A DNA stretch of 64,000 nucleotides from assembly GCA_946122785.1 (NCBI GenBank), contig CAMGYJ010000011.1:40388513-40452512 (forward strand), written 5' to 3'. Each line of letters opens with the position of its first letter. The first letter of the stretch is position 1. This document shows, in pieces, positions 46,219 through 57,657 of this stretch. The notes under the pieces were generated by a model. That model searched no databases. It saw only the letters and a program-made list of their open reading frames with translations, and was not told the origin of the DNA. Made by a program: the position numbers and the translations under genes. Origin of the DNA: Linum tenue. Lineage: Eukaryota > Streptophyta > Magnoliopsida > Malpighiales > Linaceae.

Positions 46219-47672
46219 ATGTCCCTCGACCATCCGTTTTTGCAGGGTCTGCGCCTGCACCCGGATTACGCGAAATAGTTCCGCAAGGTGATCCGGGGGA
46301 AACTGGAGCGCCACCACCATCTCGAGTGGGCCGTGTTCGAGCAGCTCCACTGCATGCCGGACATCACCGCCGCCATCAGTCACCGCGATTGGCGGACGCT
46401 GCTGACTATAGACGAGCCCACCTTCACTGAGCTGGTGTGGGAGTTCTACACCACATTCCAGTACGACAATAAGGCGGCCGGGACTCATATGCAGTGAAGT
46501 TCAGGCTTGGCAGATACCCCCGGGAGCTGATCATTGACGGGTTGGCCCATGCTTTGGGGATCGAGTACCACCCTTTCGACCGCCACGAGGTGGAGGTTGC
46601 ACACCCGACGGACTGGAACCAGGATGAGTTCTACAGCAAGATAGCCCGCCGCGACTATGCCCATGACTTCTTCGACCCTGGCCAGACATATGTTCGCTCT
46701 CTCAAGCCGGCGTGGCACATCCTGAACCTGCTCATCACCCGCTCCATCGTCCCCAACATCACCGGCTCGCACAAGATTCCGAAGCGGGTGCTCTATGCTA
46801 TGTATTCGATGAGGGACCCGGCGCATATGTTGCACTTGGGTTCTTTCATGGCCACCACCTTCTCCCGGTGCCACGGGAAGCCCAAGCATCTCTACTGTGG
46901 TCCCCTGATCACTCGTCTGGCGCACCATTTCGACATCAGCCTCCAGGGACTCCGTGATTCTTCTGCACAGGGCGGCTCCACCCGCCTCAGTCAGGATGTG
47001 CTCCACAATGCACTCCTCATGACCACTGATGGCACCCGCACTTGGGTCGATGGGCTTTCCCTGGCTCTTGAGCAGGTTGTTGATCTCGATGAAGACGAAG
47101 AAGATGCTGACTACTCCGGTGAGGAGGAGGATGAGGATGATGATGATGATGACGGGGCCATGGATGCCGATGAGCCGGAGCCCCCGCTCTCTCCACCAGG
47201 GGACCTTCAGCCTCGACGGAGACTAGTGAGAGGCGAGTCTTCCACTGGTCCTTCTGGTCCGTCGATGGCTTCTGGCCCGTCGATGGACTTCTTCACGGAG
47301 AAGTTCCAGCAGATGGGGCTCCAGTTCCAGCAACTCGGTCTTCAGAACCAGCAGCTCATGGACCATCAGGTCCAGTTCTACCAGCAGTATTCGGCCCACC
47401 AGGCCGAGTACCAGTCCAGGCTGACGGTTGTTGACGAGCGCCTCGGCCGCTTGGAGACCCATATGGGAGTCACTAGTGCTCTCATCGAGCGGGAGAGAGA
47501 TCGAGGCCGCCGATTGATGGAGTACTCGGAGCACCTGCTCCATGCCTGTCACCCCCCAGAGGAGCACCACTGGACCACCCGGTGGAATCATTCACCACCA
47601 CACCCACCCCTGGAAGATGGCGACGACGACCTTATGAACCAGATCGCCTTCTCCGGTCTCGGCGGGCCCTAG
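46219..47672 (+). pseudogene. Athila third ORF (env-position protein) of element C, nearly complete
   Basis: ATG 46219 (MSLDHPFLQGLRLHPDYAK) follows acceptor-like gattttgcag|gag. TAG at 46276-46278 and a frameshift near 46490 are the breaks seen; from 46494 to 47672 the frame is open. Conserved blocks: FEQLHCMPDITAAI, TFTELVWEFYTTF, ELIIDGLAHALGI, HLGSFMATTFSRCHGKPKHL, ITRLAHHFDISLQGL. The C-terminal half has a long Asp/Glu run (about 47080-47180) and a Gln/Leu-rich coiled-coil-like stretch (QQMGLQFQQLGLQNQQLMDH). It matches the ATHILA ORF-1 family in layout; no signal peptide or membrane helix is evident, so an envelope role is doubtful. Confidence 0.78.
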
Positions 47673-47961
47673 TGGCATGTTTTGAGTGTTTTTGTCTTTG
47701 TCAGCATGCAACCTATTTTGTGTCGGTTTTGTTTCTTTTTCTTTCCATTTTTGGATGATGTACTATTGGGCTGACCATTGGACCTAACGTATTGTGTTTG
47801 AGCTCTTTGGTTTCCTTTAGCTGTGCCTGTGTTCCCGACTGGTCCTCTCTCCAGTCCGTTTCATGCCGACTGGTCCATTTCCAGTCTCCTGCAGTCCGTG
47901 CACACCGGTAACATCGTTCCCCTTTCCTTCCCTCTTCTCCATTGAGGGCAATGTCGATCTT

Positions 47962-47977
47962 AAGTGTGGGGGGGGGG
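47962..47977 (+). other. Internal polypurine-like tract of element C
   Basis: aagtgtgggggggggg, at the same place as in B, about 0.9 kb before the 3' tract. Confidence 0.5.
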
Positions 47978-48521
47978 TATGTTTATCTTTTGACTGCATT
48001 AGATCTGTTTGTGTGCTTGGAGCCTAGTCCACTGTCCAAATTTTTAAATTTGAGGGCTCCAAGTACGTGTTCCTTGCAATTGCCTGCTCAGTATGCTTTG
48101 AATTGACAGTCTCTGTAGTAATGTGAAACCTAGGGAGGTAGTGTAGCACTATGGAGGATGTTGATGCATTTAAGAAGTCTCGTTTCTTCTTCATATTGTG
48201 TTGGTTGATTGTGTGAATTAGTGATCTTAGGACCCTTGAAATGTGTGGTGTTGTGGACTCTCTACCTGTCATGGACTCTTGTATCATGTTTTGAAATAAA
48301 AGGTGCTCGAAAATGTGCTTTAAAATAACGTCTCCTGTGCGAATAGGGCGAAAGTCTGTAAGGGGAGACAGGAATCTGTTCCCAATTTCCACCTACTACC
48401 TCCAGCCCCCTTGCATTCGTTTTCCCCGCACGAGGCTCGAGACATTCGCTCCCGGCATGGTCGGTAAGAGTCGGGTTCCCGCAAAACCTTTGCTAGGTGG
48501 GAGCCCCGTTTTATGAAAATC

Positions 48522-48592
48522 GGGTTGGAACCCTTGAAAAAAAAAAGAAACAAAAAGAGAACAAAAGAAAATGAAAAAAGGGGTTCCAACCG
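48522..48592 (+). other. Putative 3' non-coding hairpin of element C
   Basis: gggttggaaccc (48522-48533) pairs with ggggttccaacc (48580-48591) across an A-rich loop of about 46 bases; same place and stem sequence as in B. Confidence 0.6.
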
Positions 48593-48885
48593 TCTTCAAA
48601 AAGAAAATAAGAGCACCTTGAAAAATGTGAGTCCATGATCTTTAGTTTTTGAGAGTCTCTTCATCCACGGTTCATCTGTCCTCTGTTCACTATTTGCCAT
48701 GATGCCGACTCGAGACTAGTGCTCTCGCCGAAGAAGCTATGAGATGACTTGTGCGTCGGTTGACCTCGTAAGCTGCTAAATGATCTAGGAAGTCCTCTAC
48801 CTACGATCGGGGTTGTTTGTTGCTATAGAGGTCTGGAGAGTTGCATTGGTTTGAGTTAGGTTTGCTTGGGGACAACCAAACGGTT

Positions 48886-48900
48886 AAGTGTGGGGGAGTT
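48886..48900 (+). promoter_or_regulatory. 3' polypurine tract of element C
   Basis: aagtgtgggggagtt directly precedes the 3' LTR. Confidence 0.85.
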
Positions 48901-50240
48901 TGATAGACCGATAATTACACATGTTTTCACACCTATTCTAAAGCCGTTTGAGATGTTGATTCTCGTGTTTTAAGCCGATTTCACGCTAGGTTGTGTGTTT
49001 ATGCCATATTTCAGGACCCGGCGTTGGAATCGAGGCGGAGAAACGAGTTCTGGGTCGAAAGGAGCAAAGTTGGGACGAAGTGGGTTGCAGGAGGAAAATA
49101 CCCGGTCATGGGGCCAAATACCCGACCGGGTATTTATCATTTTGGCGCCCGTGAGAAACAGAGAGGGGCCCGGGCGTGAAGGTTAAATCCCCGGTCGGGG
49201 ATTATTGGACATGACCGGGGATTTTTCCCTCACCCAAAACGTGCGTTTTAATAATACCCGGTCGAGACCCAAAATACCCGACCGGGTATTTCGACCGGGT
49301 ATCGCGACAGGCAGCAGATTTAAGGGAAAAGAAGGCCAGAATTCAAGGGTTCCGAGTTTTAGAGAGATAAAGCGATTCCTAGAGAGAGAAAGGGACGAAC
49401 CAGAGTTTCCAAGTGCCATAGCTTGATCTTCATCACCATTGGAGCCCGGCTTGAGCTTGGAGAAGTGCCGATTAACGTCCAGGAGCAGAAATCCATCTTC
49501 ACAGTATGATTTCCGCGTCTGAATCTGTTTTTGATTCTCTCTCCATGGAGTAGTTTCCCCATTCATCTGGGTATGGATAACCCTAGATTTGTATGCTAGG
49601 TCTAATTGTATGAACCCAAGTACAGAGTTTATGAATTGATTATATTCGATTGAGGCTTGTATGATTGAATGACTTGAATCCTGATCAAATTCCTGTTGTT
49701 TCTGCTTTGACCTAGAATGAGAATATCTGCCTAGGTTGATAGAGTATCCTTAATTTAAGGTAGTGAATTGGCGACTTTAGTCGAGGAGCCAATTCGCTAG
49801 TTTGTACCGAATTCAATTCGGTTGTGGAGGTTTGGTTCGTTAGGGCCTCAATCTGTTTACTCCGGTGGAGGTTAGTTGCCCGCTAGAGACTCAGATTGAG
49901 AGGGTCTGGAGACCTTTAGTCGAGACTTCAGACTGTTTAAGAACCTTCCGTAGTATAATTTTCATGAAAACTGAACTTGGTAAATTGCAATCCGGCTTAA
50001 CTGCAGTCTAGGAGGAACCATATCCGGGTGACCTCTCTTGACCTGAAAACAACCGTTTACTTGCTTTGTTTGTTTGCTAATTTGGACTTGCACTAAAGTT
50101 TCACTGCTACATAACAAGAATTCACCAAGTAGTCAGCAAATCTAGGACCCGGGTTGACATTAAAACTCAAACCCGCTATACTATGCTTTAGGAAGTGGTT
50201 ACACTTGGCCATTTTCTAGAGTGACAGTAGGAGTGAGTCA
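48901..50240 (+). repeat. 3' LTR of element C (1340 bp)
   Basis: Starts TGATAGACCG, ends GTGAGTCA, then gtgag target duplication. It carries the full module region (about 49095-49310). Confidence 0.93.
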
Positions 50241-50245
50241 GTGAG

Positions 50246-51340
50246 TCTACAAGATCAAACTTAAATCAGATGGCTCTCTTGAAAGGTTCAAGTCCAGGTT
50301 GGTAGCCAAAGGCTACACTCAGGTCTATTGGATTGATTTCCTGAATACCTTCTCCCTAGTTGCCAAAATCAACTCTATAAAGGCCTTGTTAGCAATTGCA
50401 GCAGTGAAGAACTGGACATTAGAGCAAATGGATGTTTCAAATGCTTTCCTACATGGAGATTTACATGAGGAAGTATATATGTAATTGCCACCAGGGTTGG
50501 ATTTAGAATTTCCTGGACCAGAGAAGATGGTGTGCAGGTTAAAGAAGTTCCTATATGGACTGAAACAAGCATCTAGACAGTGGTTTGCCAGACTTAGTAG
50601 TTTTCGCCTAAAGATTGGATTCAGCCAATCTGCCTCAGACGACTAATTATTCACTAAGTGGATTCGTGGTAGAATTATTGTTATGCTCATTTATGTAGAT
50701 GACATAATCATAGGAGGTGATGCTCCGAAAGACAGAACAGGTGAAGAAGCTTCTAAGTTAGGAGTTCAAGATGAAACTCTTTGGTTCACTGAAATACTTT
50801 CTGGGTTTGGAGATTGATAGAAGAGCAGCAGGGATAAGTGTGTGCCAGAGAAAATACTGTTTGGAGTTATTGAAGGAGACAGGTTATTTGGAATGCAAGG
50901 ATGCAGACTCCCATTGATCACAAGGACAGACTTTCAGCAACACAAGGGACTGCTCTGAATGACTCTGAGTAGTGTATGAGACTTGTGAGAAGGCTGCACC
51001 ATATCACAATCACCAGCCCAGATCTTGCTTTTGCTGTACAACAACTGTGCCAGTTCCAAAAGAATCCATATGAGGAGCATCTTCAAGCAGCACATAGGGT
51101 CCTTAGATACCTCAAGAATGGACCAGGTCAAAGTATTCATTTTGATAGTGCCGCTGAATTGAAACTGACAGGTTTTTGTGACTTAGATTGGGCGAGTTGT
51201 CCAAAATCAAGGAGATCCACTACTAGTTATTGTACGTTCTTGGGAAGATCACTACTTACATGGAAAACCAAGAAGTAGACCACAGACTCCAGGTCCTCAT
51301 CAGAGGCAGAGAGAGAGTGTATTTCAAAGACGAGTAAGGT
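50246..51340 (+). pseudogene. Copia reverse transcriptase and RNase H, left arm
   Basis: Resumes right after element C with [20 protein letters not shown], then [20 protein letters not shown] (catalytic Asp), [27 protein letters not shown] and MLIYVDDIIIGG (catalytic YVDD) near 50680-50710. RNase H text: SPDLAFAVQQLCQFQKNPYE, LKLTGFCDLDWASCPKSRRS. Stops and frameshifts are frequent. Coding similarity ends near 51340. Confidence 0.82.
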
Positions 51341-51585
51341 TGTGTGCTGAACCGAGAATTAAACCGACACCACCATTATTCTTTTGATCACGAGGCTAAC
51401 CGTGCCTAAAAGCGAAACCGACCTGTCAGTTTTCCGGTTCAATCAAAACCGACCAAAAATCCAACCTTACCTACCAACTACGTAAATAAACTAATCCGCA
51501 AGCTAATCTAACAAACTTAATTAAACACTAAACCATCCCACCTGTTCTCATCATCCGGCGAACCTTATTTTCGACTTTGTCTTAG

Positions 51586-52440
51586 GTGGAATCCTGAACA
51601 TGGACAACTTTCTGAAGAAATTTTCTTCATCACGTTACCGAGACAAAATGTTCACGGAAACGAACAATTACTGCTCATACGTTAGCACAGGGATCCAGTT
51701 GTACGTGGCAGCATTACCAGCACTGGTTGCTTTTTCGTACACCGTGGCACTTTTGTGTAACGCAAAATGGGGGAACAAGAGAGTTTTCTTCTGCGCAACT
51801 GTCTCGAGCTTGGTGGGAGTGATGCTCCTTCAGCACTCCCCGCATGTTGGATTTCAAGTTTTGGGGATCCAGCCGCTTGGGTTTGGGATCAGATCCCTAC
51901 AACAGGTTAGGCTACAAACTTAACTCACTCTTTAATTTACAAATTCTAATGGTATACAAGAGATCTAATTTACGTCATTGCCGACGTACACAAACACATT
52001 TCATTTCAAATTTTTGTCAGGCAACGTCAACACTGATAGCAGAACTGGCGAATGAGAGCGTAAAGGGGAGGTTGGGACTGATTTTCTCCTGTGCACAGAC
52101 GCTTGGTTCGGCTATAGCAGCAGGTGTGAACTGGCGAGCCGCTCTGACAACGGGCGATGATTGATGCAGAGCAGCATACCTAGTGTTAGGGATCCCGCTG
52201 TTGGTTATGTTGTGCTTCAGCTTCCTCTTCGTACGGGATTCTCCACAGTGGTTACTGGAGCATGAATGGGAGGATGAAGCAAAAGCAATACTTGGCCGGA
52301 TCAGAGACACTCCGGACGTGGATTACGAGTTGAACAATGTCAAGAAGCTAGTCGAGTGGAAAAGGAAGAAGAAGAATCCTAGCTCGAAGGAGCTTTTCAA
52401 CCGCTCCAATCGACTGGCATTGATCATCAGTACGGTCTTC
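51586..52440 (+). pseudogene. STP-like sugar transporter, exons 3 and 4, left-arm copy
   Basis: Exon 3 is 51586-51905, after acceptor cttag; exon 4 is 52021-52440, after acceptor gtcag; phases fit. Text: GGILNMDNFLKKFSSSRYRD, NNYCSY, NKRVFFCATVSSLVGVML, then STLIAELANESVKGRLGLIF and the sugar-porter-like VRDSPQWLLEHEWEDEAKAI with KELFNRSNRLALIISTVF. It parallels plant hexose/H+ symporters of the major facilitator superfamily. TGA at 52162-52164 interrupts exon 4. Exons 1-2 and all later exons are absent, so it is a fragment; its last 80 bases form the spacer between the duplicated arms. Confidence 0.82.
52361..52440. other. Spacer (loop) of the giant inverted duplication
   Basis: Eighty bases between gtcgagtgga (arm end, 52351-52360) and its inverse tccactcgac (52441-52450). 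The spacer continues the left-arm transporter exon (KRKKKNPSSKELFNRSN), showing that the right arm lost this part at the fold-back junction. Confidence 0.9.
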
Positions 52441-53465
52441 TCCACTCGACCAGCTTCTTGACGTTGTTCAGCTCGTAATCCACGTCCGGAGTGTCTCTGA
52501 TCTGGCCAAGTATTGCTTTTGCTTCATTCTCCCTTTCATGCTCCAGTAACCACTGTGGAGAATCCCGCACGAAGAGGAAGTTGAAGCACAACAGAACCAA
52601 TAGCGGGATCCCTAATACCAGGTACGCTGCTCTCCATCCGTCGTCGCTCGTTGTCAGAGCGGCTCGCCAGTTCACGCCTTCTGCTATAGCCGAACCAAGC
52701 GTCTGTGCGCAGGAGAAAATCAGTCCCAACCTCCCCTTTACGCTCTCATTCGCTAGTTCTGCTATCAGTGTTGACGTCGATTGACAAAAATTTGAATTGA
52801 AATGTGTTTGTGTACGTCGGCAATGACGTAAATTAGATCTCTTGTATACCATTAGAATTTGTAAATTAAAGAGTGAGTTAAGTTTGTAGCCTAACCTGTT
52901 ATAGGGATCCCATCCCAAACCCAAGCGGCAGGATCCCCAAAACTTGAAATCCAACATGCGGGGAGTGCTGAAGGAGCATCACTCCCACCAACCTCGAGAC
53001 AGTTGCGCAGAAGAAAACTCTCTTGTTCCCCCATTTTGCGTTACACAAAAGTGCCACGGTGTACGAAAAAGCAACCAGTGCTGGTAATGCTGCCACGTAC
53101 AATACAACTGGATCCCTATGCTAACGTATGAGCAGTAATTGTTCGTTTCCGTGTACATTTTGTCTCGGTAACGTGATGGAGAAAATTTCTTCAGAAAGTT
53201 GTCCATGTTCAGCATTCCACCTAACACAAAGTCGAAAATAAAGTTCGCGGGATGATGAGAACAGGTGGGATGGTTTAGTGTTTAATTAAGTTTGTTAGAT
53301 TAGCGTGCGGCTTAGTTTATTTACGTAGTTGGTAGGTAAGGTTGGATTTTTGGTCGGTTTTGTTTGAACCGGAAAACCGACAAGTCGGTTTCGATTTTAG
53401 GCACGGTTAGCCTCGTGATCAAAAGAATAATGGTGGTGTCGGTTTAATTCTCGGTTCAGCACACA

Positions 53466-55218
53466 ACCTTACTCGTCTTTGAAATACACTCTCTCTCTAC
53501 CTCTGATGAGGACCTGGAGTCTGTGGTCTACTTCTTGGTTTTCCAAGTAAGCAGTGATCTTCCCAAGAACGTACAATAACCAGTAGTGGATCTCCTTGAT
53601 TTTGGGCAACTCGCCCAATCTAAGTCACAAAAACCTGTCAGTTTCAATTCAGCAGCACTATCAAAATGAATACTTTGACCTGGTCCATTCTTGATGTATC
53701 TCAGGACCCTATGTGTTGCTTGAAGATTCTCCTCATATGGATTCTTTTGGAACTGGCACAGTTGTTGTACAGCAAAAGCAAGATCTGGGCTGGTGATTGT
53801 GATATAGTGCAGCCTTCTCACAAGTCTCATACACTGCTCAGAGTCATTCACAGGAGTCCCTTGTGTTGCTGAAAGTCTGACCTTGTGATCAATGGGAGTC
53901 TGCATCCTTGGATTCCAGATAACCTGTCTCCTTCAACCACTCCAAACAGTATTTTCTCTGGCACACACTTATCCCTACTGCTGTTCTATCAATCTCCAAA
54001 CCCAGAAAGTATTTCAGTGCAACAAAGAGTTTCATCTTGAACTCCTGACTTAGAAGCTTCTTCACCTGTTCTGTCTTTCGGAGCATCACCTCCTATGATT
54101 ATGTCATCTACATGAATGAGCATAACAATAATTCTACCACGAATCCACTTAGTGAATAATTAGTAGTCTGAGGCAGATTGGCTGAATCCAGTCTTTAGGC
54201 GAAAACTACTAAGTCTAGCAAACCACTGTCTAGATGCTTGTTTCAGTCCATATAGGAACTTCTTTAACCTGCACACCATCTTCTCTGGTCCAGGAAATTC
54301 TAAATCCAACCCTGGTGGCAATTACATATATACTTCCTCATGTAAATCTCCATGTAGGAAAGCATTTGAAACATCCATTTGCTCTAATGTCCAGTTCTTC
54401 ACTGCTGCAATTGCTAACAAGGCCTTTATAGAGTTGATTTTGGCAATTGGGGAGAAGGTATTCAGGAAATCAATCCCATAGACCTGAGTGTAGCCTTTGG
54501 CTACCAACCTGGACTTGAACCTTTCAAGAGAGCCATCTGATTTAAGGTTGATCTTGTAGACTCACTTATTCCCAATTACTTTCTTCCCTTCAAGTAGAGG
54601 AACTATGTCCCAGGTTTGGTTTTCTTCTAATGAATCCCATTCTTGTCGCATGGCTTTCCTCCAGTGTTCATACTTGATAGCCTCTTGGTATGTAAGTGGC
54701 TCATCCTGTTGAATGACACTCAATGCATACTTTCTATCAACAGAATTCAGATGATCCACATTCAATGCTATTGGATGTCTGCTCACAGCTGCATTTTGTC
54801 CAAAAGCACCAAATTGTAATCCAGGGTCAACTTCACAGTCAGCATATTTCCTAAGCAAATGATACTGTCTCTTAGGTCTTGAAGGTGGTTCATACTCTTG
54901 TTGAGGTTCTAGTTCCTGATCAAATTCAGCCATGTCAGTAGTCACAGTGGTGCCCCCCTCATCAGCTGGCACTAGTTCAGGTGACAAGGGAGGTTGAGAA
55001 TCTGGAGTAAAATGGTTGGGAATAATGAGATCAGGTGGTGGACTAGTCTTAGCAGGAGGATTTGGAAAGTCATATAGAGGAGGTGATGGGGAAACAGTGT
55101 CGCCAGTTCTTAAAGGGAGTATTGATTCATAGAATACAACATCATTGGAAGTGAAAATATGGTTGGTGTGTATGTCTAACAGCTTATAACCCTTGATTCC
55201 TACTAGTATACCTAGCAT
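53466..55218 (-). pseudogene. Copia reverse transcriptase and RNase H, right arm
   Basis: Uninterrupted counterpart of the split left copy. GILVGIKGYKLLDIHTNH starts the block at 55218; YQEAIKYEHWRKAMRQEW, the shared TGA after GNK (near 54560), [52 protein letters not shown] and the RNase H end TGYCTFLGRSLLTWKTKK follow. Stops include one shared with the left arm after EEVYM. Confidence 0.8.
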
Positions 55219-55239
55219 GACACATTGCCTAGATCTAGG

Positions 55240-56104
55240 GGTAAATTTGGTCCTACCAGATGCAGGAATCCCAGCATAGGCTAAGCTGCCAAAAACTCTT
55301 AGATTTCCAAGAAAGGGTGGTTTCTTTTAAAGTACTTCATAGGGAGAGCGATTTTTAAGAACTGGATTAGGGATTCCGTTGATAAGATGCACAGAATGCA
55401 AGATGCAGTCACTCCAAAATTGTAAGGGAATGCCAAATTGAAATCTGAGTGACCTAGCTACATTGAGAATGTGCTGGTGTTTACGTTCCACTCTAGCATT
55501 CTGTTTTGGTGTGTAAACACAGGACATATGATGTTCAATTCCCTCAGTCATGAAGAAGTCACACATGTTAAATTCCCTCCCCTTGTCTCTTCTTATAATC
55601 TAAACTGTACTAGCAAACTGGTTCTTAACCAACATACAAAAACCCTTCAATTAGTTCCCTAGCTTCACCCTTGCCATGCATCAAATAAACCCATACAGCT
55701 CTTCAACAATCATCAACAATAGTAAGGAAGTAATTATATCCATTATAAGACATAATAGATAGTGGTCCCCGAATGTCAACATGAACAAGCTGAAAGGCTT
55801 AACTGCATTGTTTGTGCTAATAAGAAAAGGTAGTTTCTTGTGTTTAGAGAAATGACAAACAATACAATGATCAACGTTGAAAGAAGTTACAGAGGTGTCA
55901 ACATGTTGTAACAAGCTAAGCCTATCATTGCTAGAGTGTCCTAATCTCTAGTGCCACAAGTCTACTTGTTGAGGATTGAAATTGAAAACATTGGCATCTT
56001 GGCTTTGATGTGAAGTGGGTTGGTCATATGGTTTTTCTAAGAAGGTAAGCTGGTAGAGGCCTTTAGTTTCTCTTGCTAAACCAATCGTCCTCTTGTTTTG
56101 AAGG
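55240..56104 (-). pseudogene. Copia integrase, right arm
   Basis: LLQHVDTSVTSFNVDHCIVC, MSCVYTPKQNARVERKHQHI and FWSDCILHSVHLINGIPNP identify it; several frames and stops as in the left arm. Confidence 0.75.
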
Positions 56105-57616
56105 TCCTAGATATGGAAATATCATAATGAAAGTGTAAGGAGATGGGAAAATCATGTGTAAGCCTACTCACTAACACTAGGTTGAAGGAGAAACTATAGA
56201 GGTATAAGCCAAAGGGTAGCTTGATTGTTCCTATATGACTTACTAGAATCTTAGCACAGTTAGAAAGATGAACAAAGACATCATGTACTGATTTATGTTC
56301 AGTGAATAAATCTAATGAGCAGGCTATGTGGTCTGAAGCTCATGTGTCCAACATCCATAAACTATCAGGTTTGTGAGATTTTAAGTTTATGGCTGAGGAT
56401 AATCCAAATTTACCTGAATAGTTTGGGAAAGGAGGTAGATACTGTGGCACAGAGTAAGCCTGGTGGTGAATGGAAGGTGAGGTTGGTGGTGAGGGTGATG
56501 AGGTATGGTTGACTGGAATTGGGTTATTAGCACCACAATGCATCAAGTATCTCAGCTTGTTCATTTCTTCTACAGTAAAGCTAGGTGAAGAATGAATTAC
56601 CATGCTGCTTTCGTTGTAATAGCTAACTTCATAAGTAGTCTCACTACCACTAAAGTTACCTTGTGACACAGAACCCACAAATTTCTGAGACCCTGTGTGT
56701 GAGCTGCTTCCTTGTTTATGTTCTCTGTTCTTCCTCTTATAGGTCCAACACTCTTCAATATTATGATTGGTCTTTTTGCAAAATTTGCAGTACTTCTTGG
56801 CTTGGTTTCTATCACCAACTGTCTTGGCATTGTCTCCCTGAACTGCAAGAGCTACAATCAGAGACTTCTTAGCAACAGTGGGAAGAGGTTTCAACATCAA
56901 GAGCGGCTTCTTGACTCCCTCAAAGTCTGGATTCAAACCTCTGAGGAAATCGGATAATCTGTCTCATGTTTCTGATTATATGCAACCACAGCTGTACAAC
57001 GGTTTGGGTTTCTTGGCAAGCAATTGCAATCAACAATTGGACAATACTCTGTGTAATCGTCCCACAAACCCTTAATCAAAGTGTAGTATCAAGCAATTGT
57101 CATGGTTCCTTGCTTGCATCTATGTATTCCATCATCAAGATTTGTCAACCTGTTGGCATTAAGTTGTCCAAACCTACGATGAAGCTTATCCCATAGATAC
57201 TTAGCATTTTCATGACTCGTTACAGATCTCTTAATGTCTTTCTCCAACGAATTCAAAATCCAGGTTATAACAGCAATGTTGCAACTATCCCAAAAGGGAA
57301 AGCTTGGATCAGTTCTGGCTGGTATCACCATAGATCGATCAATGGAGCCGAGTTTGTGCTTCATTTTTAAAGCTTTCTTCATGGATCTACTCCCCATGGA
57401 GTAATTACTCCCATCCAACGATTCAGAAACAATGGGTTGTGCAAAACTCTCATTTGGGTTCAGATAGAGAGGGTTACAAAAAACGATGACTACATTTTGA
57501 TCTGCTCCAAATAAACCAAAACTAAAGTTGGTTGCGTTGTTGGAGACGCCGCTAGTACGCTGAGAACCTCCACTGACATCTTGGTTTTCATCGATCGTCT
57601 CAGCGTTACCAGACAT
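56105..57616 (-). pseudogene. Copia gag, nucleocapsid and protease, right arm
   Basis: MSGNAETIDENQDVSGG from 57616, frame broken after HRRFGQLNANRLTNL near 57130. CCHC knuckle KYCKFCKKTNHNIEECW lies near 56790-56740 and LWMLDT near 56345; the protease frame breaks right there with TGA. Same layout as the left copy. Confidence 0.78.
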
Positions 57617-57657
57617 TTTGCTGCGGAAGGCGACCTAGTTCGACCACTCTGATACCA

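Larger units (their letters stand above)
38019..50240 (+). mobile_element. Athila-type element C, 12222 bp, TSD gtgag
   Basis: Starts TGATAGACCG, ends GTGAGTCA, and is flanked by gtgag at 38014-38018 and 50241-50245. The right arm keeps the uninterrupted site with one gtgag (near 54562-54568), directly proving the insertion. Order: 5' LTR, tRNA-Asp primer site, gag, protease, reverse transcriptase, RNase H, integrase, palindromic non-coding region, third ORF, hairpin, polypurine tract, 3' LTR. It is the only element here with a full pol, but gag-pol is interrupted by stops and frameshifts. Confidence 0.95.
34734..51340 (+). mobile_element. Ty1/copia element, left-arm copy, 3'-truncated and split by Athila C
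   Basis: 5' LTR, primer binding site TGGTATCAGAG, then gag, protease, integrase, reverse transcriptase and RNase H in the copia order, all in broken frames. It is split at 38018/50241 by element C. Coding similarity stops at about 51340, shortly after the RNase H text TSYCTFLGRSLLTWKTKK, and no 3' LTR or polypurine tract follows. Short LTRs and motif style suggest an Ale-like lineage, which is uncertain. Confidence 0.85.
34157..52360. repeat. Left arm of a giant inverted duplication (interrupted by element C)
   Basis: Excluding element C and one copy of its target site, this arm is about 5.98 kb and reads as the reverse complement of 52441-58437. Both arms carry the same small open frame, copia LTR, truncated copia polyprotein and transporter exons 3-4. 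The arms differ by scattered substitutions and small indels, for example 8 bp in the copia LTR. Homology starts near gccctccgtccccgaagcc; the text to its left (34058-34156) is not shared. Confidence 0.9.

Noticed and set aside
46219..47672. True envelope gene making element C a retrovirus
   Set aside because: The third ORF shows no signal peptide, membrane helix or cleavage site; it has an acidic run and a coiled-coil-like end instead.
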